Counted from the stretch's first letter, positions 23,949 through 31,739 are shown. The stretch is DNA of 57,323 bases from Bacillota bacterium (GCA_021324295.1 JAJPJJ010000078.1:1-57323), one strand, 5' to 3'. Program-made: numbers and translations. The notes: a model not told the origin generated them from the letters alone.

Positions 23949-25104
23949 GCGGCTGCTGCGCCGGCTCCTCGGCTGGACGCTCGCGCTCGACGTGTGGGTC
24001 AACCGCGTCTATCCGGCCGACTTCAACCCCCTGTACTACACCGGCGGGCTGTCCAACCTGTTCCTCACGATCCTCGTGCTCTCGGGGATCTTCCTGTTCT
24101 TCTACTACGTGCCGTCGTTCAACGACGCGTACACGTCGGTCCAGTTCATCACGGCCGAGGTGCCGTACGGCCAGATCATTCGCGGGATCCACCGCTATGC
24201 GGCGGACGGCTTCATCATCGCAATCCTGCTCCACTTCTTCCGGAACTGGTTCACGGAGCGGTTCCGCTTCTCCCGCGACGAGCCGTGGATCAGCGGGATG
24301 ATGCTCCTGGTGTTCGCGGGGTTCATCGGCGTGACCGGGTACGTGCTGGTGTGGGACCAGCGCAGCGCGCTGCTGGTGGCGATGACCGGCAACTCGCTGG
24401 CGTCGATCCCGCTGGTCGGCGGCTGGCTGCGCTCCGCGCTGTTCGGCGGGACCGGGCTCACCAACCTGCTGCTGCCCCGGATGCTGTACCTGCACATCGG
24501 CCCGGCGGTCTTCCTCTACATCCTGCTGTGGTGGCACTACGTGCGCATCCGCCACCCCAAGGTCTGGCCGCCCGCCGTCTGGACCCTCTTCGCGCTCGGG
24601 ATCGTCATGCTCTTGGCCGGCGTGCTGCCGGTGACCAGCCAGCCGCCGGCGTCGGCGCTCTCCACGCCGGGCCGCCTGGCGGTGGATTGGTTCTTCCTGC
24701 TGCCGTACGTGGGTCTCAAGTACCTGCCGCCGCTCGGGCTGATCCTCGTCGGCGCGGTCATCGTCGCGTACGGGCTGTACATTCCCTATCAGCTCCCGGA
24801 GACGGAGACGGAGCTCGGGATCCGGGACTCGGGGGTCGCGCAGGTCATCGACGCCAACTGCACCGGCTGCGAGCTGTGCTACTACGACTGCCCCTACGAT
24901 GCCATCGTGATGGTGCCGAGTCCACATCCCGGCGTCACGAAGGCCGCACAGGCGCGCAAGCTCCTGGCTGTGGTCCTCGAGTCACGCTGCGTCGAGTGCG
25001 GCATCTGCATCGGGGCGTGCCCGTTCGAGGCGCTCGAGCTGCCGCGCTACCTCGAGCGGGACATCCACGAGAAGGTGTTGAGCGCATGCCGAAGCGAGAC
25101 GTGA
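23941..25104 (+). CDS. Cytochrome b fused to a 2x[4Fe-4S] ferredoxin domain
   Basis: The 387-aa protein begins as a cytochrome b. Helix B has His84 and His98 (IHRYAADGFIIAILLHFF) and helix D has His185 and His199 (YLHIGPAVFLYILLWWH), so both b haems can bind. The quinol-site motif is VDWF (248-251). After helix F (GLILVGAVIVAYGLYIPY) the usual last helices are missing. A ferredoxin domain follows, with Cys307/310/313/317 (NCTGCELCYYDCPYD) and Cys350/353/356/360 (RCVECGICIGACPFE). Six helices place this domain in the cytoplasm. GTG 23941 has AGGGAGGG upstream. The MvhD-family gene follows after 16 bases. Confidence 0.93.
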   Translation: MYKRLLRRLLGWTLALDVWVNRVYPADFNPLYYTGGLSNLFLTILVLSGIFLFFYYVPSFNDAYTSVQFITAEVPYGQIIRGIHRYAADGFIIAILLHFFRNWFTERFRFSRDEPWISGMMLLVFAGFIGVTGYVLVWDQRSALLVAMTGNSLASIPLVGGWLRSALFGGTGLTNLLLPRMLYLHIGPAVFLYILLWWHYVRIRHPKVWPPAVWTLFALGIVMLLAGVLPVTSQPPASALSTPGRLAVDWFFLLPYVGLKYLPPLGLILVGAVIVAYGLYIPYQLPETETELGIRDSGVAQVIDANCTGCELCYYDCPYDAIVMVPSPHPGVTKAAQARKLLAVVLESRCVECGICIGACPFEALELPRYLERDIHEKVLSACRSET

Positions 25105-25120
25105 GGCGGGGGGAGGCGCG

Positions 25121-25660
25121 ATGACCGCGGACGCGCGGCGGCCCAGGATCGTCGGGTTCCTCTGCGACTACGCGGTGAGCCGCGAGGGGATCGTCCGCGA
25201 GGACGGCACGATGCGGGATCTCCCCAACGTGACGCTGATCCAGGTGCCGTGCTCGGGGTTCGTCCGGCCCGCGTGGCTCGAGTTCGCCCTGCGGAACGGC
25301 GCGGAGGGCGCGTTCGTCTGCGGGTGCCCGCTGGGAGACTGCTTCAACCGCCTGGGCAATAACCTGATTGGGGACCGGGTGGCGCAGATGCGGCGCCGGC
25401 TCGAGCGGCAGAAGATCCACCCCGATCGCGTGGCGACGATCTACCACGGCCTCCACGAGCAGGCCGAGTTCGTGGCCGCGGTCCGCGCGTTCAGCGAGCG
25501 CGTCGCGGCCCTGCCCGGCCCTGTCGTGCCCGCGCCGAGGACGGCGGCGGCGCGGCCGCCCGCGAGCCCCACCCGGTCGCCGGGGACCGGCGTGACGGGC
25601 GGCGCGCCCGGCCCGGCCGCCGGCCCGGGCGCGCCGCCGGGCGAACAGGAGGGAGGATGA
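25121..25660 (+). CDS. MvhD/FlpD-family iron-sulfur electron-transfer subunit
   Basis: The family links [NiFe]-hydrogenase or formate dehydrogenase to HdrA in electron-bifurcating complexes. The first 120 of 179 residues match it: PRIVGFLCDY, VPCSGFVRP, and EGAFVCGCPLGDCFNRLGN. Cysteines are at 15, 44, 67, 69 and 74. The usual second cysteine of the N-terminal FCCxWC motif is replaced (CDYA), so the 2Fe-2S site may differ. The last 50 residues are a Pro/Ala/Gly-rich tail. No hydrogenase or Hdr gene is in the window; its neighbour is the ferredoxin-fused cytochrome b, the likely partner. Confidence 0.88.
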   Translation: MTADARRPRIVGFLCDYAVSREGIVREDGTMRDLPNVTLIQVPCSGFVRPAWLEFALRNGAEGAFVCGCPLGDCFNRLGNNLIGDRVAQMRRRLERQKIHPDRVATIYHGLHEQAEFVAAVRAFSERVAALPGPVVPAPRTAAARPPASPTRSPGTGVTGGAPGPAAGPGAPPGEQEGG

Positions 25661-25830
25661 TGGCAGAGCACCCACCGTCTGCGACGCCGGCTCCGGCATC
25701 TCGCGGAGCCGAGGGAGCGGCGCCCGGCCCGGCCGCCACCGTGGTGTACTGGCGGTACCTGATCTTCTGGCTGCTGTTCTTCGGGCTCCTCTATTTCATC
25801 TCGCTGTACGGCATCGTCGCAGAGGCGTAG
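25660..25830 (+). CDS. Small single-helix membrane protein closing the cluster
   Basis: A 56-codon frame begins at ATG 25660, seven bases after AGGAGG; an ATG one codon earlier overlaps the MvhD stop. The product has a 25-residue Pro/Ala-rich soluble start, then VVYWRYLIFWLLFFGLLYFI as a membrane helix and a short SLYGIVAEA end. I know no family for it. It is translationally coupled to the MvhD-like gene, so it probably belongs to the same complex. Confidence 0.7.
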   Translation: MAEHPPSATPAPASRGAEGAAPGPAATVVYWRYLIFWLLFFGLLYFISLYGIVAEA

Positions 25831-25861
25831 CGGTCGGTCCCGGCGAGACCGGACCATCGCC

Positions 25862-26884
25862 ATGGACCTCGACCTCATCTACGCTCCGGTGCGCGACGAC
25901 CTCGCCGCGCTGGAGCGGTTCCTGCGCGAGGAGCTCTCCTCCGACGACCCCTTCATCGGCGAGCTCGTCACCCATGTCCTGACGACGCAGGGCAAGATGA
26001 TCCGCCCGGCGCTCGTCTGCCTGAGCGCGCTCGCGTGCGGCGGCCGGGAGGCGGCGCGGCGCACGGCCCGGGGCTCCGGGCAGGGCGACGAGGCATCCGC
26101 GCGGCTGGGGATCGCGGGCGCCGTGGAGCTCATCCACATCGCATCGCTGATCCACGACGACGTCATCGACGCCGCCGACGTCCGCCGCGGGCACGCGTCC
26201 GTGAACGCGGTGTGGGGCAACCAGGTGGCGGTCCTCCTGGGCGACTACCTCTTCAGCAAGGCATTTCACATCCTGGCCCGCCTGCGCCAGCACGAGATCA
26301 GCGCGGCGGTGGCCTGGGCGACGGTCCGCATGAGCCAGGCCGAGATCAAGCAGATCAAGTACGGGAACACCCCGCACACGAGCGAGACGATCTACTTCGA
26401 TATCATCGAGGGCAAGACGGCGCAGCTCATGAGCGCGGCCTGCCGGTGCGGGGCCCTTACCGCGGGCGCACCGGAGGAGGACGCGGCGGCGCTGTCGAGA
26501 TTCGGGCTGGAGTGGGGCATGGCGTTTCAGATCACCGACGACGCCCTCGATCTCACGGCCACCGCCGATCACCTGGGCAAGCCGATCGGCAGCGACATCC
26601 AGACCGGCAAAGTGACGCTGCCGATCATCCACGCCCTCGTGCACTCCCCGGAGGAGGATCGACGGCGGCTCGAGGAGATCCTGGTGCGCGCCGACGGGGA
26701 CCACGCCGGCTGCGTCGAGGACGTGCAGGAGATCCTCGCGCGCTGCGGCGCGATCGACCACGCGCTCGAGGTGGCGCGCTCGCGCGCCCGGAGCGCGGCC
26801 GCGGCGCTCGCCGCGCTCCGGCGCTCGCCGGCCCGCGAGAGCCTGCTGGCGCTCGTGGAGTTCGTCACCGCGCGCCAGCGGTAG
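25862..26884 (+). CDS. Polyprenyl diphosphate synthase (trans-type)
   Basis: It makes the long isoprenoid side chain, most likely of menaquinone given the neighbouring quinol-oxidising complex. The 340-aa protein has the first aspartate-rich motif LIHDDVID, the lysine/arginine site QGKMIRPAL, GDYLFSKAF and the second aspartate motif FQITDDALD. Chain length cannot be read from sequence alone with confidence. ATG 25862 lies 31 bases after the preceding small gene. An insertion of about 15 residues (ARRTARGSGQGDEASAR) before the first motif is unusual. Confidence 0.92.
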   Translation: MDLDLIYAPVRDDLAALERFLREELSSDDPFIGELVTHVLTTQGKMIRPALVCLSALACGGREAARRTARGSGQGDEASARLGIAGAVELIHIASLIHDDVIDAADVRRGHASVNAVWGNQVAVLLGDYLFSKAFHILARLRQHEISAAVAWATVRMSQAEIKQIKYGNTPHTSETIYFDIIEGKTAQLMSAACRCGALTAGAPEEDAAALSRFGLEWGMAFQITDDALDLTATADHLGKPIGSDIQTGKVTLPIIHALVHSPEEDRRRLEEILVRADGDHAGCVEDVQEILARCGAIDHALEVARSRARSAAAALAALRRSPARESLLALVEFVTARQR

Positions 26885-27152
26885 CCGACCCGCCGGACCG
26901 ACCCCGGCGCCGCGCATTCAGGAACAGGGGCCCGACCGCGGGAGGTGGCCCGGCACCGACGCGGCCCGCGCCGGGTCCCACGGGGGCCCGGGCCATCCAG
27001 TCGCGTCCTCGGCCTTCTACCGGGCGTCCGATCGCGCGTGACCGGAACGCCGCGCCCCCCGGCGTCGCTCCTCACACGGGGACCGGTGCGGCGCCCGTCC
27101 CGGGACCCCGGCGGCGCCCCGCGTCGCGAGGCCGCGGGTCGGCGGGATGGTG

Positions 27153-27158
27153 TATAAT
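27153..27158 (+). promoter_or_regulatory. -10 element TATAAT of tatA
   Basis: A perfect TATAAT lies 17 bases before the tatA ATG, with GGAGG (27165-27169) between them; no clear -35. The transcript leader would be about ten bases. The rest of the 26885-27152 gap shows no gene, only GC-rich sequence with one GGCCCGGGCC palindrome near 26985-26994. Confidence 0.7.
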
Positions 27159-27175
27159 CAGGCCGGAGGTGTGCC

Positions 27176-27361
27176 ATGGGACCAAAGTTTTGGGAGCTGA
27201 TCATCGTCCTCGCGATCATCATCCTGCTGTTCGGTCCGAGCCGGCTGGCGGGGCTCGGCGGGGCTATCGGCAAGGCGATGCGCGAGTTTCGCGAGGCGAC
27301 GAAGCCCGAGGAGCCCAAGCCAGCCGCGCCGTCGGAGAAGGGCACCGCTGAGAAGAGTTGA
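27176..27361 (+). CDS. tatA: Twin-arginine translocase subunit TatA/E
   Basis: TatA oligomers form the pore that exports folded proteins carrying twin-arginine signals. The 61-aa product has the short N-terminal helix (FWELIIVLAIIILLF), the conserved FGPSRL turn, the amphipathic helix GLGGAIGKAMREFRE and a charged Lys/Glu/Pro tail. GGAGG lies six bases before ATG 27176. tatC is not nearby. The Rieske protein about 5 kb upstream is a plausible substrate. Confidence 0.95.
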   Translation: MGPKFWELIIVLAIIILLFGPSRLAGLGGAIGKAMREFREATKPEEPKPAAPSEKGTAEKS

Positions 27362-27424
27362 GGGAAACGCCGTCGCGCGTGGGAGTAGCAGCCGGTGTGC
27401 TCCGCCTGAGGACGAGCGGTAGCC

Positions 27425-27458
27425 GGGGGGCGGCGACGCGCCGCCCCCCGCTTCGTTT
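27425..27458 (+). terminator. Intrinsic terminator after tatA
   Basis: An 11-bp perfect GC stem (27425-27435 with 27439-27449, loop acg) is followed by gcttcgttt, a short T-rich run. It lies 64 bases after the tatA stop. Confidence 0.65.
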
Positions 27459-27534
27459 GATCACAGGGATCGCGGCGAGAGGGTATCGCGACGACGCGAA
27501 GACGGCTCCGGAGCCGAGACGTGTCGTACCGGCC

Positions 27535-27870
27535 CGCCGGGGGACCCGGGCCCGTGACCCGGGTATCGCGGCGTGGCCGCACGGCTTGGGAGCTGAAGCG
27601 GCCTGTCTGCGTGCGTTGGGGGCCCGGGCCTGTGACCCGAGGTATCGTGACGTGGGCAAGCGGCCTTGGACTTGAAGCGAGCTGCCTCCGCGCGCTGGGG
27701 GCCCGGGCCTGTGACCCGGGTATCGTGACGTGGGCAAGCGGCCTTGGACTTGAAACGAGCTGCCTCCGTGCGCTGGGGGCCCGGGCCTGTGACCCGAGGC
27801 ATCGTGACGTGGGCAAGCGGCCTTGGACTTGAAGCGAGCTGCCTCCGTGCGCTGGGGGCCCGGGCCTGTA
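27535..27870. repeat. Tandem array of 78/79-bp units, block 1
   Basis: CCCGGG centres occur at 27545, 27623, 27702, 27780 and 27859, so the period is 78 or 79 bases. Each unit is centred on GGCCCGGGCC and continues with GTGACCC, then ATCGTGACGTGGGCAAGC, then CTTGGACTTGAAGCGAGCT. The first unit is more diverged and the last is cut off where the DUF4321 gene begins. One-base length changes alternate between units, so no frame stays open for functional reasons. No unique spacers occur. Confidence 0.9.
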
Positions 27871-27888
27871 AGTCGCGGGAGGGGAGCG

Positions 27889-28158
27889 GTGGCCAGGGAG
27901 GCCAAGCGGGCGCGAGAGCCGTGGTGGGTGCTCATCGTCATCGTCGTCGCTGGAGCGATGCTGGGCAGCGTCTTCGCCGATGCGGTCGGCGACTTCACCT
28001 ATCTGGCGCCGCTCGCTCGCTCGGTGGCCTTCGGCATCAATCCGCCGATCACGCTGGACCTGCACGTGCTCACCCTCACGCTCGGGTTCACCGTGCGGTT
28101 GAACCTTTCTATCGTCCTTGGTATAATGGCCGCGATTTACCTGTTCCGCGTGCTGTAG
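27889..28158 (+). CDS. DUF4321 family small membrane protein
   Basis: The 89-aa product has an N-terminal helix (WWVLIVIVVAGAMLGSVFAD) and a second half with SVAFGINPPITLDLHVLTLT and LNLSIVLGIMAAIYLF. This is the pattern of DUF4321, found next to radC/mreB in Firmicutes-like genomes. Function is unknown. GTG 27889 follows GGGAGGGGAG; an upstream in-frame ATG at 27823 lies inside the repeat array and is rejected. The gene is bracketed by the two repeat blocks, and its last 60 bases carry a promoter. Confidence 0.88.
   Translation: MAREAKRAREPWWVLIVIVVAGAMLGSVFADAVGDFTYLAPLARSVAFGINPPITLDLHVLTLTLGFTVRLNLSIVLGIMAAIYLFRVL
28099..28127 (+). promoter_or_regulatory. Near-consensus promoter inside the DUF4321 3' end
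   Basis: TTGAAC (28099-28104), a 17-base spacer and TATAAT (28122-28127) with an extended TGG at 28119-28121. This is one of the two best sigma-70-type promoters in the window. It would start near 28134 and read through the second repeat block toward radC, whose ATG is about 455 bases away. Confidence 0.82.
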
Positions 28159-28284
28159 CGATGGGCGCACGCGGCCAGGCGTCGAGGGGGTGGGGTGGCG
28201 CGCCCGCAGAGCCGCGCCGGCCTCGCCCCATTGCTGTCCATGAGCGGTGTCGCGGCGAGGCGGCAGCGGAGTTGACGCGGCCTG

Positions 28285-28470
28285 CCCCGGGTGCGTTGGG
28301 GACCCGGGCCTGTAACACGGGCCTCGCGACGCCGGGAGACGGCAGTGGAAGCGACGTGTCGTGGTCCGGCCGCTGGGGGCCCGGGCCTGTGAGCCGGGTA
28401 TCGCGGCGTGGGCGCACGGCTTTGGAATTGAAGCGGCCTGCCTCCGTGCGCTGGGGGCCCGGGCCTTTAG
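28285..28470. repeat. Tandem array of 77-78-bp units, block 2
   Basis: CCCGGG centres at 28303, 28380 and 28458 continue the family seen before the DUF4321 gene. Units here are more diverged (GTAACACGGGCCTCGCGACG, GTGAGCCGGGTATCGCGGCG). The stretch 28159-28588 otherwise holds no gene. The array ends in an AT-richer patch at 28470-28500. Confidence 0.85.
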
Positions 28471-28588
28471 CCTTAGGTCCAGATTTCGATATAGCTACAC
28501 CCGCCGGCGTGGCCGCCGGTTCGAAGTGAGCAACGGCCGATCGGGGGCAGCCCTGACGCAGGTCCCCAACCCAGTCCGGCGACAACGG

Positions 28589-29275
28589 ATGAAGGATCTG
28601 CCCGAGGAGATCCGCCCGCGCGAGCGCCTCCTCCGGCAGGGTGCGGCCGCGCTCAGCAGCGCGGAGCTGGTCGCCGTGCTGCTGCGGACGGGCTCGCCCA
28701 CCCGCAGCGCGCTCGAGGTCGCGACCGAGCTGCTCAGCCGCCACGGCAGCCTGGACCGGCTCGCGGCCGCGACAGCGCGCGAGCTCTCCGAGACCCCGGG
28801 CATCGGCCCGGTCAAGGCGCTGCACCTGCTCGCGGCGTTCGAGCTCGGCCGACGCCTGCGGAGCCTGCCGCCCCGGCAGCGCCCGGCGGTACACCGGCCC
28901 AGCGACGCGGCGGGGCTCGTGATGGACGCGCTGCGGTTCTGCGAGACCGAGCGCTTCTGGGTGCTGCTGCTCAACACGCGTCACGAGGTGCTCGACCGCA
29001 TCGAGCTGGCCCACGGCGGCCTGGCGAGCTCCCCGGTCCACCCGCGCGAGGTGTTCCGGGCGGCGGTCCGGGCGGGCGCGGCGGCGGTGATCCTCGTCCA
29101 CAACCATCCGTCGGGAGATCCCACGCCGAGCCGCGCGGACTTGGCGACGACCACGCGGCTCTGCCGCGCTGCCCGTATCATGGGGATCCCGGTCCTGGAC
29201 CACTTGATCGTGGGCGACGGGCGGTACGTGAGCCTCCGGGAGCGCGGCGTGCCGTTCGATCCCGTGTCATCCTAG
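28589..29275 (+). CDS. radC: RadC/YeaD-type JAB-domain protein
   Basis: The 228-aa protein has a helix-hairpin-helix part ([19 protein letters not shown]) and a C-terminal JAB/MPN metalloprotease-like domain with the metal motif [14 protein letters not shown]. Despite the name, a DNA-repair role is not established. ATG 28589 begins [15 protein letters not shown], the usual start; longer in-frame extensions run into the repeat array and are rejected. It sits in front of mreB as in many Gram-positive genomes. Confidence 0.94.
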   Translation: MKDLPEEIRPRERLLRQGAAALSSAELVAVLLRTGSPTRSALEVATELLSRHGSLDRLAAATARELSETPGIGPVKALHLLAAFELGRRLRSLPPRQRPAVHRPSDAAGLVMDALRFCETERFWVLLLNTRHEVLDRIELAHGGLASSPVHPREVFRAAVRAGAAAVILVHNHPSGDPTPSRADLATTTRLCRAARIMGIPVLDHLIVGDGRYVSLRERGVPFDPVSS

Positions 29276-29346
29276 CCGGGTTCCGGGGGCACAAGGGGAG
29301 AGGCGCCCGCGCCGCGGCGCAGCTGGGAGGCCAGAAGGAGGAAAGG

Positions 29347-30384
29347 ATGCTCTTCGACGGACTGCTCGGACGGTTCACCCGGGATATGGGGGTGGACCTC
29401 GGGACCGCGAACACGCTGGTCTACGTGCGCCGCGAGGGCATCGTCCTCCGGGAGCCCTCGGTCGTCGCGCGGCGCGTCGACGGCGGCGAGGTGCTCGCGG
29501 TCGGCGACGAGGCCAAGAAGATGATCGGCCGCACGCCGGGGGACATCGTGGCGACACGGCCGCTGCGGGACGGGGTGATCGCGGATTTCGACACGACGGC
29601 CTCGATGCTCTCGTACTTCATCCGCCGCGGTTTGCGCGGCCGGAGCCTGATGCGGCCCCGCGTCATCGTCGGGATCCCGAGCGGCGTGACGGAGGTCGAG
29701 AAGAGGGCGGTGATCGACGCGACGCTGCAGGCCGGCGCCCGGGAAGCCTACCTGATCGAGGAGCCGATGGCGGCGGCGATCGGCGCCGGCCTGCCGGTCT
29801 CCGAGCCCGTCGGTAGCATGGTCGTCGACGTCGGCGGCGGCACGACCGAGGTCGCCGTGATCGCGCTCGGCGGCATCGTGACCGCCCGCAGCATCCGCGT
29901 GGCCGGCGACGAGATGGACGAGGCGATCATCCAGTACGCGCGCAAGGCGTACAACTTGCTGATCGGCGAGCGGACGGCCGAGGACATCAAGATCCGGATC
30001 GGCTCCGCCTATCCTCAGAAGGAGGAGCAGACGATCGAGGTGCGGGGCCGGGACCTCGTCTCCGGCCTGCCCCGTACGGTGCGGATGACCGGCACGGAGA
30101 TCCGGGAGGCGATGGCCGAGCCGATCGCCGCGATCGTGGAGGCTGTGAAGATGACGCTCGAACGCACCCCGCCCGAGCTGGCCGCCGACATCGTGGACCG
30201 CGGCATCATCATGGCCGGCGGCGGATCGCTCCTCCGCGGCCTGGACCGCCTGCTCGGGGAGGAAACCGGCATGCCGGTGATGCTGACGGACGATCCGCTG
30301 AGCAGCGTCGTGCTCGGGACCGGCAAGGCGCTCGAAGAAATCGAGACCCTCAAGAAGGTCCTCGTCACCAGCAAGAAGATGTAG
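29347..30384 (+). CDS. mreB: Rod-shape actin homologue MreB
   Basis: MreB forms membrane-associated filaments that direct elongation-phase wall synthesis. The 345-aa product has the actin-fold phosphate loops ([11 protein letters not shown] and [13 protein letters not shown]), the [14 protein letters not shown] segment and [18 protein letters not shown] lies just before ATG 29347. It heads mreB-mreC-mreD-mrdA-rodA, so the organism is likely rod-shaped. Confidence 0.97.
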   Translation: MLFDGLLGRFTRDMGVDLGTANTLVYVRREGIVLREPSVVARRVDGGEVLAVGDEAKKMIGRTPGDIVATRPLRDGVIADFDTTASMLSYFIRRGLRGRSLMRPRVIVGIPSGVTEVEKRAVIDATLQAGAREAYLIEEPMAAAIGAGLPVSEPVGSMVVDVGGGTTEVAVIALGGIVTARSIRVAGDEMDEAIIQYARKAYNLLIGERTAEDIKIRIGSAYPQKEEQTIEVRGRDLVSGLPRTVRMTGTEIREAMAEPIAAIVEAVKMTLERTPPELAADIVDRGIIMAGGGSLLRGLDRLLGEETGMPVMLTDDPLSSVVLGTGKALEEIETLKKVLVTSKKM

Positions 30385-30390
30385 AGTGGC

Positions 30391-31236
30391 GTGTCGCCAT
30401 CGTCCACCGCCCGCCGCCGGCGCTTCGTCCTGCTCGTGCTCCTCGGCGTCCTGGCCCTCGGCGTGCTCACCGGGCAGGTCCGGACCCCGGACGACCGGCG
30501 GATCGGGTGGCTCGGCGCGGCGCTCGAGACGGTGCTGACCCCGGGCGCGGCCGTGCTGGCTCGTGCGAGCGGCGCGATCGAGCAGAGCTGGGCGTTCCTG
30601 CAGGAGATCGGCCGCCTGCGGACCGAGAACGCCAGGCTGCGGGCCGAGAACGCGCGCCTCCGCGAGGAGAACGCGCGCCTGGGGGCCGCCGCGCAGGAGA
30701 GCGGCCGGCTGCGCGCCCTGCTCGGCTTCAAGGAGCAGCAGCCGTACCGCACCGTGGCCGCCCGGGTGGTCGGGCGGGATCCGAGCCACTGGTTCAGCAC
30801 GATCCTCGTGGACCGCGGGAGCGCGGATGGCATCGCCCGGAACGACCCCGTGGTGACGAGCGACGGCCTCGTCGGCCACGTCATCGAGACCGGAGGGGCA
30901 TGGTCCCGGGTGCTGTTGATCCTGGATCCCCGGAGCGCGGTCGGGGTGCTCGTGGAGCGCTCCCGTGAAGCCGGGGTCGCCGGAGGGCAGGGCGGGGCGG
31001 CTCTTCGGGTCACGTATCTCTCGCGGGACGCGGAGGTCCATCCCGGCGACCGGGTGATCACCTCCGGCCTGGGCCAGATCTATCCCCCGGGCCTGGTCGT
31101 CGGCACGATCACCGGCGTGACGCGGGCCGCAGGCGGCCTGTTCCAGGAGGCCACGCTGCGTCCGGCCGCCGACTTGGACCACCTGGAAGATGTCCTCGTC
31201 ATCATCCGCGGGCCCCGGGGCCTGCTGCCACGATGA
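30391..31236 (+). CDS. mreC: Rod-shape protein MreC
   Basis: MreC is a bitopic scaffold that links MreB to the extracellular wall enzymes. The 281-aa product has one N-terminal membrane helix (FVLLVLLGVLALGVLTGQV), a coiled coil with three heptad-like LRTENARLRAENARLREEN repeats, and a beta-rich domain with VDRGSADGIARNDPV and GDRVITSGLGQIYPPGL. GTG 30391 lies six bases after mreB. The stop overlaps mreD (ATGA). Confidence 0.95.
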   Translation: MSPSSTARRRRFVLLVLLGVLALGVLTGQVRTPDDRRIGWLGAALETVLTPGAAVLARASGAIEQSWAFLQEIGRLRTENARLRAENARLREENARLGAAAQESGRLRALLGFKEQQPYRTVAARVVGRDPSHWFSTILVDRGSADGIARNDPVVTSDGLVGHVIETGGAWSRVLLILDPRSAVGVLVERSREAGVAGGQGGAALRVTYLSRDAEVHPGDRVITSGLGQIYPPGLVVGTITGVTRAAGGLFQEATLRPAADLDHLEDVLVIIRGPRGLLPR

Positions 31237-31739
31237 TCCGCTACGCCTTCTACTTCCTCGCGGCGTGCGTCGCGGTCATCCTGGAGGTCACGTGGCTGGA
31301 GCGCCTGAGCGTGGGCGCTCCCGTCGATCCGCTGCTCGTGCTGGTCATCGTCGTCGGGCTCCTGCACGGGGCCGAGGAAGGGGCGCTCGTGGGCGCGGGC
31401 TGCGGGCTCCTGCAGGACGTGATGACCGGGGTGCCGCTCGGCCTGGGGATGCTCGGGGGCCTCGGCGTCGGGTTCTGCGCCGGGCTCGCCGAGCGCAGCA
31501 TCTATCTCGAGAACGTGTGGCTGCCCCCGCTGGCGGCCGTGACGCTGACGCTTCTCTGGCACGCGTTGTGGGTGGGGGCGGCGGCCCTCGTCGGATGGGT
31601 CCACGCGTCCGTGTTCGAGGTGGCCCGCACGGCGGCGCTCGGCGCGTGCTATAATGGAAGCATCGCGGTACCAATTTTTCACGGCCTCCGCCGCCTCGAT
31701 GGAGCGCTCGTGCGCCTGTACGAGCGGCCCCGGTCATGA
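31233..31739 (+). CDS. mreD: Rod-shape membrane protein MreD
   Basis: This 168-aa protein has about five membrane helices and the conserved acidic/glycine segment LLHGAEEGALVGAGCGLLQD. It acts with MreC in the elongasome. Its ATG overlaps the mreC stop. A consensus extended -10 lies within its last 100 bases, which may drive mrdA. Sequence conservation is low in this family, so the call leans on topology and gene order. Confidence 0.92.
   Translation: MIRYAFYFLAACVAVILEVTWLERLSVGAPVDPLLVLVIVVGLLHGAEEGALVGAGCGLLQDVMTGVPLGLGMLGGLGVGFCAGLAERSIYLENVWLPPLAAVTLTLLWHALWVGAAALVGWVHASVFEVARTAALGACYNGSIAVPIFHGLRRLDGALVRLYERPRS
31647..31655 (+). promoter_or_regulatory. Extended -10 TGCTATAAT inside mreD
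   Basis: A perfect TATAAT at 31650-31655 with TGC before it lies within mreD, about 145 bases before the mrdA ATG. No clear -35 is present. It could give mrdA-rodA extra transcription independent of mreB. Confidence 0.55.

Noticed and set aside
27264-27998. Protein with 26-residue tandem repeats (SRYPGHRPGPPA-like) on the minus strand
   Set aside because: The frame exists only because the DNA unit is about 78 bases; the one-base changes between units shift the repeats to other frames, and there is no ribosome site.
27535-28470. CRISPR array
   Set aside because: Units are contiguous 78/79-bp repeats with no unique spacers, and no cas genes are present.
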